NCBI GenBank assembly: GCA_002483605.1
Contig: DLIG01000009.1
Location: forward strand, 1 to 23,834
Direction: 5' to 3'
DNA from: Sulfurovum sp. UBA7648
Lineage (GTDB): Bacteria > Campylobacterota > Campylobacteria > Campylobacterales > Sulfurovaceae
Length of the DNA: 23,834 nucleotides
The position numbers and the translations under genes are program-made. Shown here one piece after another: positions 1 to 7,397 of this stretch. The number at the start of each line of letters is the position of its first letter. Within the stretch, counting starts at the first letter, position 1. The notes beneath the pieces were generated by a model that saw only the letters and a list, made by a program, of their open reading frames with translations, did not search any database and was not told where the DNA came from.

Positions 1-40
1 TTTTCTTTGGTTACCTTTCTTTAGTAAAAAGAAAGGTAGG
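1..40. repeat. Right end of a dispersed hairpin repeat, cut by the window edge
   Basis: A 10-base inverted repeat (ACCTTTCTTT and AAAGAAAGGT around AGTAA, about 14-38) follows TTTTCTTTGGTT. Nearly the same string recurs at 19507-19545, so this is a second copy of the same repeat end. The rest of this copy would lie left of the window. No coding potential is seen in it. Confidence 0.6.
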
Positions 41-217
41 GAGAGTGCCTGTATTTTTTTTACTACTTTTATAGAAAAAGTATAATAATATAGATAGCTA
101 CGCTTAGCTCACTATGACGAGCAAACTATGCTATTCTAAGCATAAAATTCTGTAAAAAATAAAAAGCTGCGAAATAAAAAAATGATAAAAAATATAGAAG
201 AAATATAATGAGGATTT

Positions 218-231
218 ACCGCCAAAGCGGC
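218..231 (-). terminator. Weak stem-loop behind rpsO
   Basis: A short stem (CCGC and GCGG around CAAA, 219-230) lies just beyond the rpsO stop on its transcribed strand. It has no T-run after it, so termination is uncertain. The rest of 41-244 is A+T-rich spacer with a small TATGCT/AGCATA hairpin near 128-147 and no gene that I can support. Confidence 0.25.
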
Positions 232-244
232 AAAAGAAGAGATC

Positions 245-514
245 TTAGTTTCTAAGGCCAAGAGCTTCTTTGATAGCGTGCCATCTAGCGATGTCAACTT
301 TTTTAAGATAACGCATCAAGCGTCTTCTTTGACCAACAAGTTTAAGCAATCCTACTCTTGAAGAGTGGTCTTTTTTGTTAGTTTTGAGGTGTTCAGTAAG
401 ATAAGCAATTCTTTCTGTAAGCAAAGCAACTTGCACTTCAGTTGAACCTGTATCTTTTTCGCCTCTAGCGTATTGAGCGATGATCGCCTGTTTTTTCGCC
501 GAATCCAAAGCCAT
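245..514 (-). CDS. rpsO: 30S ribosomal protein S15
   Basis: Primary 16S rRNA-binding protein of the small-subunit platform. The 89 residues match the usual length exactly and the protein is colinear with S15 throughout: N-terminal helix, TGSTEVQVALLTERI, the HLKTNKKDHSSR segment with the conserved His and Ser residues that contact rRNA, then GLLKLVGQRRRLMRYLKK. The start has a strong AGGAGG ribosome-binding site, and an extended -10 box (551-556) gives a leader of roughly 30 bases. S15 represses its own translation through its leader in other bacteria; this leader is short and I see no fold that would prove it here. It is divergent from the Rrf2 gene. Confidence 0.98.
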   Translation of the reverse strand: MALDSAKKQAIIAQYARGEKDTGSTEVQVALLTERIAYLTEHLKTNKKDHSSRVGLLKLVGQRRRLMRYLKKVDIARWHAIKEALGLRN

Positions 515-550
515 AATTGACCTCCTGATAGGTATTTAATTTGAATTCGC

Positions 551-556
551 ATTGTA
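551..556 (-). promoter_or_regulatory. -10 box of rpsO promoter
   Basis: On the minus strand this reads TACAAT preceded by TGC, an extended -10. The predicted start of transcription near 544 leaves a short leader before the rpsO ATG. No clear -35 is seen. Confidence 0.55.
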
Positions 557-618
557 GCATAATAACCTTATATATTGGTAATTTAAGCTTTATATGAAAT
601 TAATTAGAGTAAAATAGT

Positions 619-633
619 CTTAATTAAATTAAG
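619..633 (+). promoter_or_regulatory. Perfect inverted repeat over the Rrf2 leader, possible autoregulatory operator
   Basis: CTTAATT and AATTAAG flank a single A, giving perfect 7-base arms. A TAAAAT -10 box lies at 610-615, so the repeat covers about -2 to +12 of the predicted transcript and touches the AAGGA ribosome-binding site (631-635). Rrf2 proteins bind dyad operators and many repress their own gene. That this one does so here is inference from position. Confidence 0.4.
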
Positions 634-643
634 GAAATTGCAA

Positions 644-1048
644 ATGCTACTTACGCGAGCCAGTGAATATGCTCTACTTTCGTTAGATATTATCAGAACT
701 GCAAAATCTCCTATTGGAGTAGAATATTTAGCCAACGAACTCAATATCCCAAAAAGTTTTCTAGCCAAGATCCTGCAAAACCTTGCAAAAGAAGATATTT
801 TGGTCTCAAAAAAGGGTGCCAAGGGAGGATTTGTACTATCCAAACCTGTAAATGAAATATCTTTGTACAAAGTGATCGTAGCGGCCGAAGGCAAAGCGCC
901 TGCTGTTTTTGATTGTGTACAATATGCCGACACTTGCCCAAACGGAGCAATGGGGCTATGTGCAATATCGCCGTTTTTGGCAAAATTTCAAGGCAAGATC
1001 AACCACTTTTTAAAAGAATTAAGCCTAGGAGACATTTTTGAAGCCTAA
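644..1048 (+). CDS. Rrf2 family transcriptional regulator, probable Fe-S sensor
   Basis: A 134-residue Rrf2 winged-helix regulator. The N-terminus (LLTRASEYALLSLDII) and the helix-turn-helix plus wing (IPKSFLAKILQNLAKE, then SKKGAKGGFVL) are typical. Three cysteines near residues 88-104 (DCVQYADTC, then PNGAMGLC) have C-x6-C-x7-C spacing, in the place where IscR and NsrR bind an Fe-S cluster, so it probably senses Fe-S status, NO, oxygen or redox state; which one cannot be read from sequence. I prefer the ATG at 644 over an in-frame TTG at 638: AAGGA at 631-635 is 8 bases from the ATG but only 2 from the TTG. The last 11 bases overlap the next gene, which suggests translational coupling. A perfect inverted repeat sits at its 5' end. 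Confidence 0.9.
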   Translation: MLLTRASEYALLSLDIIRTAKSPIGVEYLANELNIPKSFLAKILQNLAKEDILVSKKGAKGGFVLSKPVNEISLYKVIVAAEGKAPAVFDCVQYADTCPNGAMGLCAISPFLAKFQGKINHFLKELSLGDIFEA

Positions 1049-2084
1049 ATTATATCACCTCTCACATATAGATCTAGATGGTTACGGATGTCAATATCTC
1101 ACATCACAAGCTTTCGATGAAGTCTCTTGCTACAATGCCAATTACGGCCCTGAAGTCGGAGCTAGGCTAAGAGAAATAATCAAAGATATTATTAAAGACA
1201 ACAATCAATCAAATGCCATTATACTCATAACAGATCTCAACCTGACCCCCAAAGAAGCAAATTGGATAGAAAAAGAGGCTGCAGCCTTAAAAGCAGGCTT
1301 GCAGCTTTTGGATCATCACATCACCGGTGAAAAAACTGCCCTTCATCATACAGAGTGGTATCATCTGGATATCAATCATTGCGGCACTTGGCTAACTTAT
1401 GAGTGGCTTCAAAAAAGATACGGCTTTGATACTAAAAATGAATACAAAGAGATAGTAGAGACGATTAATGCAGTTGATATGTGGCATAGCAATAGTGATC
1501 TATTTGAATACGGCAAGGTAATGATGAGCATTATATCATCTGCAAAAGAGATAAACCGCACTATGTTTCCGGCCGAGGATACAGCTTTGAAAATGTTTCT
1601 CATAAACCATGCCAGATCAATGCTCGGAGAAAACGATGCCCATATAGCCCTTGATGACGCGGCTCATGGACTAAAAAAACAGTTTTTTATCATTGAAAAA
1701 AACAACACCAAAGACAATCTGGTAGCCTCATATATTACTGCTCTGCTCTCTAGCCAAAAAGAGAGATTTACTATCACTTATCAAGGATACAAGGGTGTAC
1801 TAGGATACAATATCGGCAATACATCGATCATCGGCAATACATTTTTGGTGCAAAATCCGGATTATAATTTTTATATGGATGTAAATTATCGCGGTAATTT
1901 TTCCCTTAGAGGCAATGACACTCTTGATCTATCCATTATGGCCGCACATATCGGGAATGGCGGGGGACACAAAAATGCTAGCGGCGGCAAGATAGAAGAG
2001 TATCAAGATTCATTCATATATGAAGAGGTTAAGGATTTTGTGCAAGCATATCTAAACGATAAGGCGCTTGAAAGTAAAGCGTGA
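1038..2084 (+). CDS. DHH/DHHA1 phosphoesterase, NrnB-like oligoribonuclease
   Basis: 348 residues. The DHH domain has HIDLDGYG (H10, D12, D14), a downstream Asp (D66, ITDLNL), and the signature DHH at 92-94; the C-terminal DHHA1 domain carries GNGGGHKNASGG. The family uses two metal ions, usually Mn, to cleave phosphodiesters. The HxDLDG start and overall length are closest to the NrnB type, which degrades 2-5-base RNAs 3' to 5' in the cytoplasm; pAp phosphatase or cyclic-dinucleotide activity is also possible. The start must be TTG at 1038 because the catalytic motif begins at residue 10. An AGGAGA site lies 5 bases upstream. It overlaps the Rrf2 gene by 11 bases, so the two are co-transcribed. 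It converges with recR, with only 21 bases between them. Confidence 0.85.
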   Translation: MKPKLYHLSHIDLDGYGCQYLTSQAFDEVSCYNANYGPEVGARLREIIKDIIKDNNQSNAIILITDLNLTPKEANWIEKEAAALKAGLQLLDHHITGEKTALHHTEWYHLDINHCGTWLTYEWLQKRYGFDTKNEYKEIVETINAVDMWHSNSDLFEYGKVMMSIISSAKEINRTMFPAEDTALKMFLINHARSMLGENDAHIALDDAAHGLKKQFFIIEKNNTKDNLVASYITALLSSQKERFTITYQGYKGVLGYNIGNTSIIGNTFLVQNPDYNFYMDVNYRGNFSLRGNDTLDLSIMAAHIGNGGGHKNASGGKIEEYQDSFIYEEVKDFVQAYLNDKALESKA

Positions 2085-2105
2085 TATTTTTTGGCTGCCT
2101 AAAAA

Positions 2106-2675
2106 CTAAACCTTGACTCTTGATTGCAGGGCGCGGGAAAGCGACAGCAGATCTATATTTTCCAGCTCTACCCCGGTTGGCACCCCTTGAGCTATTTTTG
2201 TAAATATGAGATCAAAATCTTTGAGCTTATCTTCTATATAGAGTATCATGGTATCGGTTGCTATGCTAGGAGGAAAAGCAAAAACTACTTCTTCAACACC
2301 TTGTACTGCACTAAACAAATGACTATCGTCTAGATCACCGAGTTCTCTAACTACATAATAAATACCGTTAAACTGTCCGCTCTCTTCGATAACAAGAATA
2401 TCTTTGGCACTTTGTACTATACATAACAATGTTGTGTCTCGATATGGGTCAGAACATACAGCGCAGATCTCATCTTCGCTCATATTGTGGCATTTGATGC
2501 ATTTTCCTATAGAGCTCACACTTGCTTCTATGGCATGAGCTAGTTTCATAGCCGCAAAGTTATCCACCATTACACTATGATAAGCTAGGCGGATAGCTGT
2601 TTTTTTGCCTATGGTAGGAAAAGATTCAAAGGCACTTACTAGATTTTCAAATGCTTCGATCTTAGAGTGTTTCAT
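2106..2675 (-). CDS. recR: Recombination mediator RecR
   Basis: RecR acts with RecO (and RecF) to load RecA on gapped or SSB-coated DNA. The 189 residues are close to the usual 195-200. In order: an N-terminal helix-hairpin-helix (FPTIGKKTAIRLAYH, about 19-33), a C4 zinc finger (C59, C62, C71, C74), and a Toprim domain from about residue 82 (LLCIVQSAKDILVIEESG) through GVPTGVELENIDLLSLSRAL. The start overlaps the end of the Dabb gene by 14 bases, so it is probably translated from the same message. It converges with the DHH gene. Confidence 0.95.
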   Translation of the reverse strand: MKHSKIEAFENLVSAFESFPTIGKKTAIRLAYHSVMVDNFAAMKLAHAIEASVSSIGKCIKCHNMSEDEICAVCSDPYRDTTLLCIVQSAKDILVIEESGQFNGIYYVVRELGDLDDSHLFSAVQGVEEVVFAFPPSIATDTMILYIEDKLKDFDLIFTKIAQGVPTGVELENIDLLSLSRALQSRVKV

Positions 2676-2955
2676 AATCCACTACTTTGGAATATTCCGC
2701 TGCTTGCTTTATAAACTCTACTACTTTTAGGTGCTCTGGGTGTACGGCATACTCTTGCAAATCTTCTTTGGTATCAAAACGGGTAATGATACTAAGATCC
2801 ATAGCCCTGCTCTCGCTGCAAAAATTTTCACCTACCTCAATAGATTTTAAAGATGGCACTGAATGCTCAAGTGCAGCTAGCATTTCTTTTGCTTTTTGTA
2901 TATTTGTGATCTTATTATCTTCTTTGAAACTAAATAAAACAATGTGTACTATCAT
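2662..2955 (-). CDS. Dabb (stress-responsive dimeric alpha+beta barrel) domain protein
   Basis: About 97 residues forming one Dabb domain: MIVHIVLFSFK at the N-terminus, ALEHSVPSLKSIEVGENF in the middle, and YAVHPEHLKVVEFIKQ near the end, where family members keep an H-P-x-H motif. Dabb proteins dimerise into a barrel; some are enzymes, but most in bacteria have no known substrate. The frame is open to 3021, but the family starts at MIVHIVLF, and a TATAAT box at 2981-2986 coincides with the upstream ATG at 2980-2982, so translation must begin at 2955. An AAAGAG ribosome-binding site lies 9 bases upstream. It leads a two-gene unit with recR; the functional link is unknown. Confidence 0.85.
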   Translation of the reverse strand: MIVHIVLFSFKEDNKITNIQKAKEMLAALEHSVPSLKSIEVGENFCSESRAMDLSIITRFDTKEDLQEYAVHPEHLKVVEFIKQAAEYSKVVDYETL

Positions 2956-2980
2956 ATGCGAAAACTCTTTTTTGGTTGCC

Positions 2981-2986
2981 ATTATA
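2981..2986 (-). promoter_or_regulatory. -10 box of the Dabb-recR promoter
   Basis: Minus strand reads TATAAT preceded by TGC (extended -10). The predicted transcription start near 2974 is just upstream of the chosen Dabb start at 2955. Confidence 0.6.
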
Positions 2987-3060
2987 GCAAATTTATGGTA
3001 GAATTCGCCCAAAATTATCACTACATATATTCAATGAAAATAATATTTTAGGAAACAACA

Positions 3061-4185
3061 ATGACAGAAATAGACTATTATGAAATTTTGCAAGTTAACA
3101 AAAATTGTGACGGTGCGGAACTCAAAAAATCTTATCGAAAATTAGCTATGAAATATCATCCGGATAGAAATCCTGACAACAAAGAAGCAGAAGAGAAATT
3201 CAAACTGGTCAATGAAGCATACCAAGTGCTTAGCGATGAGGACAAACGTTCTATTTACGACAGATATGGCAAAGCAGGGCTAGAGGGCAGAGGCATGGGC
3301 GGATTTGGCGGATCGGCTAATATGGATGATATTATGGATATCTTTAATTCTATGTTTGGTGGAGGTTTTGGCGGATTTGGCGGAAGCAGCAGAAGTCAAA
3401 ACTCTTCAAAATATCCTCTAGACTTTGAAGTAAAATACACACTTGAATTCCATGAAGCTGTTTTTGGATGCGAAAAAGAGATAGAGATCTCATACAAAAG
3501 TGCATGTGAAGCATGTGATGGCACCGGAGCCAAAGATGGCAAACTGACTACTTGTCAAACTTGTAAAGGCCATGGACAAGTAGTGATGAAGCAAGGTTTT
3601 ATGACGTTTGCACAAACTTGCCCTACATGTCACGGTGAAGGAAAAATAGCACAGGATAAGTGTGCATCATGCAGCGGCAAAGGATACGAGACACAAAAAG
3701 AGAAAGTCACCATCAAAGTGCCTGCAGGCATAGACAACGGTAATAGACTTAGAATAAAAGGTCACGGCAATATAGCCAAAAATGGCCAAAGAGGCGACTT
3801 GTATGTGACATTTATGGTAAAAGATGACGAAAATTTCATTCGAAACGGCAATGATATATACATAGAAGTGCCTATATTTTTTACGCAAGCTATTTTAGGC
3901 GAAAGAGTGACCATACCTTCGCTTAGCGGCGAGCTTGAATTGGAACTCAAAAAGGGAACTGCCGACAAAGAACAATTTGTATTTCAAAATGAAGGTGTCG
4001 CCGATGTGCATAGCGGACGCAAAGGCAGATTGATAGCCCAAGTGCATATAGTATTTCCTACATCTTTAAGTGATGAACAAAAAAGAATGCTTGAAGAGTT
4101 GCAAAACAGCTTTGGCATTGAGAGCAAGCCTCACAAAACTATCTTTGAAAACTGCTTCGAGAGAGTAAAAGATTGGTTCAAATAA
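3061..4185 (+). CDS. dnaJ: Chaperone protein DnaJ
   Basis: Full-length type I Hsp40 (374 residues), the co-chaperone that hands unfolded clients to DnaK and stimulates its ATPase. J domain 1-70 with HPD at 33-35; Gly/Phe-rich linker about 77-110; zinc-binding domain with four CxxCxGxG modules starting at C149, C165, C187 and C201; then the two beta-barrel substrate domains and a C-terminal dimerisation segment. The start has AGGAA upstream. No dnaK, grpE or hrcA lies nearby, so dnaJ is a separate unit here. It is divergent from the Dabb gene and 39 bases from nhaD. Confidence 0.97.
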   Translation: MTEIDYYEILQVNKNCDGAELKKSYRKLAMKYHPDRNPDNKEAEEKFKLVNEAYQVLSDEDKRSIYDRYGKAGLEGRGMGGFGGSANMDDIMDIFNSMFGGGFGGFGGSSRSQNSSKYPLDFEVKYTLEFHEAVFGCEKEIEISYKSACEACDGTGAKDGKLTTCQTCKGHGQVVMKQGFMTFAQTCPTCHGEGKIAQDKCASCSGKGYETQKEKVTIKVPAGIDNGNRLRIKGHGNIAKNGQRGDLYVTFMVKDDENFIRNGNDIYIEVPIFFTQAILGERVTIPSLSGELELELKKGTADKEQFVFQNEGVADVHSGRKGRLIAQVHIVFPTSLSDEQKRMLEELQNSFGIESKPHKTIFENCFERVKDWFK

Positions 4186-4194
4186 TAATCTAGA

Positions 4195-4200
4195 TAAAAT
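4195..4200 (+). promoter_or_regulatory. Possible -10 box of nhaD
   Basis: TAAAAT lies 24 bases before the nhaD ATG and just behind the dnaJ stop. With AAGGAA at 4214-4219 this would give a very short leader. Co-transcription with dnaJ is the alternative. Confidence 0.35.
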
Positions 4201-4224
4201 TACAACAATTCATAAGGAATAAAA

Positions 4225-5529
4225 ATGCCACAAACACTCCATTTGACTTGGTCTTTGATAGGAATAGCTTCTTTGGTTATCTTTATCATAGGCTATTATT
4301 TTATTGCCGCAGAAGAAAAATACAATATAAACAAATCTAAACCTGCCTTATTTATAGGTACTTTTATGTTTATGCTCATTGGTATTTATTTTGCCGTAAA
4401 CGGCCTTGATGTTGAGCCTCTTCATGACGAGATGAAAGTATTGATCTTAGAGATTGCAGAGATATTTTTCTTTTTGTTTGTTGCAATGACTTTTATAGAG
4501 ACAATGATAGAGAGAAATGTATTCGATGTGCTCAAATACAAGCTTATATCAAAAGGATATACATATAAACAGCTTTTTTGGTTTACCGGATTGTTGGCTT
4601 TTTTTATTTCTCCGGTTGCAGACAACCTCACTACAGCCCTTATCTTATCAACAGTTTTGTTTACAATAGACAAAACAACAAAAGAATTCTTAGTCCCAAG
4701 TGCAGTTAATATTGTAGTTGCGGCAAATGCCGGAGGAGCTTGGAGCCCATTTGGCGATATCACCACTCTTATGGCATGGACTGCAGGAAAAGGTGAGTTT
4801 TTGGATTTCTTAGCTCTTTTCCCTGCATCTATAATCGGCTATTTTGTTACTGCATGGCTATTATCGCGTGTAGTGCCAAACGGACATCCGCCGTTTTCTG
4901 AACAGACCAATAAAATCGAGATACTAAAACCGGGCGCAAAAACAATAATATACCTAGGAGTTGCCACGATCGCTATAGCTGTATTGGGTCATCAATTTTT
5001 TCACTTCCCTGCAATGTGGGGTATGATGTTCGGACTTGCTATTTTGAAATTGTACTCATATAGACTCAAACGCAGAGACGGGGAAACTTTTGATGTATTT
5101 GTAAATATGAAACATGTTGAAAATGATACGTTGCTGTTTTTCTTTGGAATATTATCAGCGGTCGGCGCCTTGCACTTTCTTGGTTTTTTAGAGTATATCA
5201 CAAAACTTTATGATGCCATAGGACCAACAGCAGGCAATATAGGAGTAGGATTTATCTCAGCGATCGTAGACAATGTACCTGTGATGAGCGCTATACTAAA
5301 AGCCAATCCAACCATGGGGTTAGATCAATGGCTGCTTGTAACATTAACAGCCGGCATAGGAGGCAGTCTGATCTCTTTTGGAAGCGCAGCAGGGGTTGGC
5401 GTCATGGGCAGACTCAAAGGTATATATACTTTTGGCGCTCACATGAAATTATCATGGACAGTATTGGTTGGCTACATAATTTCGCTTATTGTTTGGTATG
5501 TGCAATTCGAGGTAATGGGGCTTTATTGA
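4225..5529 (+). CDS. nhaD: Na+/H+ antiporter, NhaD family
   Basis: Inner-membrane antiporter that expels Na+ (or Li+) in exchange for protons. The 434 residues are almost wholly hydrophobic, with roughly 11-13 membrane segments. Two family signatures of the ion-transporter superfamily are present: SPVADNLTTALILSTV (about residues 129-144) and NAGGAWSPFGDITTLM (about 167-182), with a second repeat-like half at SAIVDNVPVMSAILKAN and GSAAGVGVMG. The VADN and VDNVP Asp-Asn pairs are the expected ion-binding elements of the inverted-repeat fold. The start has AAGGAA 5 bases upstream. Such antiporters suit a marine or brackish habitat, though that is only suggestive. Confidence 0.93.
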   Translation: MPQTLHLTWSLIGIASLVIFIIGYYFIAAEEKYNINKSKPALFIGTFMFMLIGIYFAVNGLDVEPLHDEMKVLILEIAEIFFFLFVAMTFIETMIERNVFDVLKYKLISKGYTYKQLFWFTGLLAFFISPVADNLTTALILSTVLFTIDKTTKEFLVPSAVNIVVAANAGGAWSPFGDITTLMAWTAGKGEFLDFLALFPASIIGYFVTAWLLSRVVPNGHPPFSEQTNKIEILKPGAKTIIYLGVATIAIAVLGHQFFHFPAMWGMMFGLAILKLYSYRLKRRDGETFDVFVNMKHVENDTLLFFFGILSAVGALHFLGFLEYITKLYDAIGPTAGNIGVGFISAIVDNVPVMSAILKANPTMGLDQWLLVTLTAGIGGSLISFGSAAGVGVMGRLKGIYTFGAHMKLSWTVLVGYIISLIVWYVQFEVMGLY

Positions 5530-5536
5530 TAAGCCC
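5518..5536 (+). terminator. Stem-loop spanning the nhaD stop codon
   Basis: GGGCTT and AAGCCC pair around TATTGAT, followed by TTATAT. The loop holds the nhaD TGA stop (5527-5529), so the last sense codons form the left arm. The T-tract is weak, so this is a likely but unproven terminator. Confidence 0.4.
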
Positions 5537-5579
5537 TTATATCTACTAAATTTTTATACTATAACCTTTAAAAATACTT

Positions 5580-5585
5580 TATAAT
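5580..5585 (+). promoter_or_regulatory. -10 box of the ferritin-like gene
   Basis: TATAAT with predicted transcription start near 5592 leaves a leader of about 70 bases before the ATG at 5661. No clear -35 is seen. Confidence 0.5.
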
Positions 5586-5613
5586 CGATTAAGTTTGATA
5601 GTGATATACTCAA

Positions 5614-5636
5614 TTAAAGATAACAAATATCTTTAA
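5614..5636 (+). promoter_or_regulatory. Inverted repeat in the ferritin-like leader, possible operator
   Basis: TTAAAGAT and ATCTTTAA are perfect 8-base arms with a 7-base spacer (AACAAAT). The 23-base site lies downstream of the predicted start and 24 bases before the ATG. An A+T-rich dyad before an iron-storage gene invites a Fur, PerR or similar regulator, but it does not match a consensus closely enough to name one. It could also form an RNA hairpin. Confidence 0.45.
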
Positions 5637-5660
5637 ATAACTATTTCAAAAGGATCGAGT

Positions 5661-6176
5661 ATGGCTAAACGAGGTAATTCGATAATCAAGGGTTTGGAGA
5701 TAAGCGAAATAATAACTATGCTAAATAAAGCATATGCTGATGAATGGCTAGCGTATTATCAATACTTTATAGAATCTAAAATAGTAAAAGGCATTATGAA
5801 AGATGCTGCAATAGTAGAACTTACTCAACATGCTGCAGATGAGCTAAGACATGCCACTATGGTGGCAGATCGCATTATCCAACTAGGCGGCACGCCCCTT
5901 ACTCATCCTCAGGCTTGGTTTACTCATGCAAATTGCGCATATGAAGAGCCAAAAGACTTTGACGTGGTTGCAATCCTTAATGACGCTATCAAAGGAGAGC
6001 AATGTGCCATTTCTATATATTCGAAATTGGCTGATATGACAAAAGACAAAGATATTATAACTTACAATATAGTCTCATCTATACTGGCAGACGAAGTTGA
6101 ACATGAAGAAGACTTGCAAGCTTTGCATGATGATATAGCTGATTTTATAACTGATCTAAAAAAATGTGTACAATAG
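5661..6176 (+). CDS. Ferritin-like diiron protein (Dps/bacterioferritin-like)
   Basis: 171 residues of a four-helix ferritin-like domain. The full diiron set is visible: E28 (ADEWLAYYQ), E61-x-x-H64 (ADELRHA), E113 (KGEQ) and E145-x-x-H148 (ADEVEHEED), one set per helix as in bacterioferritin and erythrin-type proteins. It could oxidise and store Fe(II) or detoxify peroxide; cage formation cannot be told from sequence. No bacterioferritin haem Met is evident. The start has AAGGA 8 bases upstream. It is a single-gene unit with its own -10 box, an inverted repeat in the leader, and a strong hairpin after the stop. The exact subfamily is uncertain; annotation pipelines often give only 'ferritin-like domain-containing protein'. 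Confidence 0.85.
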   Translation: MAKRGNSIIKGLEISEIITMLNKAYADEWLAYYQYFIESKIVKGIMKDAAIVELTQHAADELRHATMVADRIIQLGGTPLTHPQAWFTHANCAYEEPKDFDVVAILNDAIKGEQCAISIYSKLADMTKDKDIITYNIVSSILADEVEHEEDLQALHDDIADFITDLKKCVQ

Positions 6177-6179
6177 ACT

Positions 6180-6203
6180 CTTGCCGGGCACTTGCCCGGC
6201 AAG
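6180..6203 (+). terminator. G+C-rich hairpin between convergent genes
   Basis: CTTGCCGGGC and GCCCGGCAAG form perfect 10-base arms around ACTT, directly after the ferritin-like stop. No T-run follows on either strand. It is the most G+C-rich structure in the area and may stop or stabilise both convergent transcripts. Confidence 0.55.
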
Positions 6204-6238
6204 TGATCTAAGATCATGGTATTCGGTCTTAAGTATAT

Positions 6239-6511
6239 TTACAAAACAATAAATCCATCATATTCAAGCCTTTCATTGCCAGCCGTAACATAAGATATAT
6301 CATGTACTACAGATGTGGGAGAGCCTTCCCTTAAAAGCTCTAAAAATCCGCTAATCTCATCATCTAAAAGCTCTGCATATACTTCTACTGTGCCGTCACT
6401 TAGATTTTTTACCGTACCCCTGTATCCGGCTTTCATAGCATTTTGAGATACACTCTTACGATAAAATACACCCTGGACTTTTCCGCTGACTATAAATCTA
6501 TAAAGTTGCAT
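6239..6511 (-). CDS. acyP: Acylphosphatase
   Basis: Small cytosolic enzyme that hydrolyses acyl phosphates such as carbamoyl phosphate. The 90 residues are the usual family size. The phosphate-binding loop GKVQGVFYRKSV gives the catalytic Arg (R18), and GTVKNLSDGTVEV gives the catalytic Asn (N36). I take ATG at 6511; a TTG two codons upstream (6517) is also possible because AAAAGG lies 4 bases from the TTG and 10 from the ATG. It follows the DUF5718 gene by only 14 bases, so the two are probably one transcript. In many Campylobacterota the physiological substrate is unknown. Confidence 0.92.
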   Translation of the reverse strand: MQLYRFIVSGKVQGVFYRKSVSQNAMKAGYRGTVKNLSDGTVEVYAELLDDEISGFLELLREGSPTSVVHDISYVTAGNERLEYDGFIVL

Positions 6512-6525
6512 AATCAAGTTGCCTT

Positions 6526-7320
6526 TTATTTCACTATTTGGTGCAGCACTATTTTAGTTGGACTATCTTCTATAGAACTGTCATCTACTCTTGCATCATA
6601 TGCAACGACAAATATCTCATCACCGCTTTGTAAATAATGACTCTCTCCAAAAGGAGCGTAAGCCGTAGCTCCGATGGAAACAAGTGCAGTTGCAGGATAA
6701 CCGGAATTTTTTAGATGCATTGCCATATCCTCTAGAGGGCCGAAATCTTTTTGGTTATTCATTTTATCGATCAACCAGGATATCAACTTCTCATAAAAAT
6801 ACCCATACCCAAGAAGCGGTGCATCGACTCCATATTCATGAAGCACGCCGTCTCTTTTTACAAAAGAGCATAGATGATAATTATCCATAATACCGCCCTT
6901 GCTAAATTTGTCTATATTTATAAATTTAGCTGCAATTCCTTTACTGTCATCGCCCCAGCTTTTTTTGTATGATATCTTTGGCGCGCCCTCTTTTCTAATA
7001 GTACAATCATTAAAAGTAGCAAATGCTTTTGGCACAAGAGATACCACTTTTTTATTTTCATCATATATGACATCGCATGCGAGCACTATCTCCGGCTCAA
7101 CTTGCGCATCCTCATTATCAGGTAATGTAAGAGTAGTAGAACTAATAGGATAGCGTCCCAAAAAAGTATCACTATGAGGTAAATAAAACGGGAATATTCC
7201 TTTTGGGGCATCAGCTTCTTCTGTGATCACATCTTTGAAATCTTCCAATTCTCCGGCTTGTTCTAAATGATGGGCAAAATTACCGGCTACCCCAAAACAT
7301 ATCGCGTTACGAAAATCCAT
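6526..7320 (-). CDS. DUF5718 family protein, distantly FAH-like
   Basis: 264 residues, recognised as the family usually annotated DUF5718; function unknown. Parts resemble the fumarylacetoacetate hydrolase (FAH) fold: GVAGNFAHHLEQAGE at the N-terminus, an E-x-E pair (E75, E77 in QVEPEIVLACDVIY) where FAH enzymes bind a metal, and FATFNDCTIR (N104, D105) matching the usual Y-x-x-x-N-D-x-x-x-R segment. A metal-dependent C-C hydrolase or decarboxylase role is possible, but the substrate cannot be guessed. I use ATG at 7320, since AAGGA lies 6 bases upstream; the frame is open a few codons further. It is followed closely by acylphosphatase and preceded by the HU terminator. Confidence 0.75.
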   Translation of the reverse strand: MDFRNAICFGVAGNFAHHLEQAGELEDFKDVITEEADAPKGIFPFYLPHSDTFLGRYPISSTTLTLPDNEDAQVEPEIVLACDVIYDENKKVVSLVPKAFATFNDCTIRKEGAPKISYKKSWGDDSKGIAAKFINIDKFSKGGIMDNYHLCSFVKRDGVLHEYGVDAPLLGYGYFYEKLISWLIDKMNNQKDFGPLEDMAMHLKNSGYPATALVSIGATAYAPFGESHYLQSGDEIFVVAYDARVDDSSIEDSPTKIVLHQIVK

Positions 7321-7397
7321 ATATATCCTTGCAAACATAAAAAAATAATAGAAAAAAGTATAATAAAAAAAGAAGAAAATTGGCTTAAAAAAGAAAC

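Noticed and set aside
2956..3021. N-terminal extension of the Dabb protein
   Set aside because: A TATAAT box lies inside it and the family begins at MIVHIVLF.
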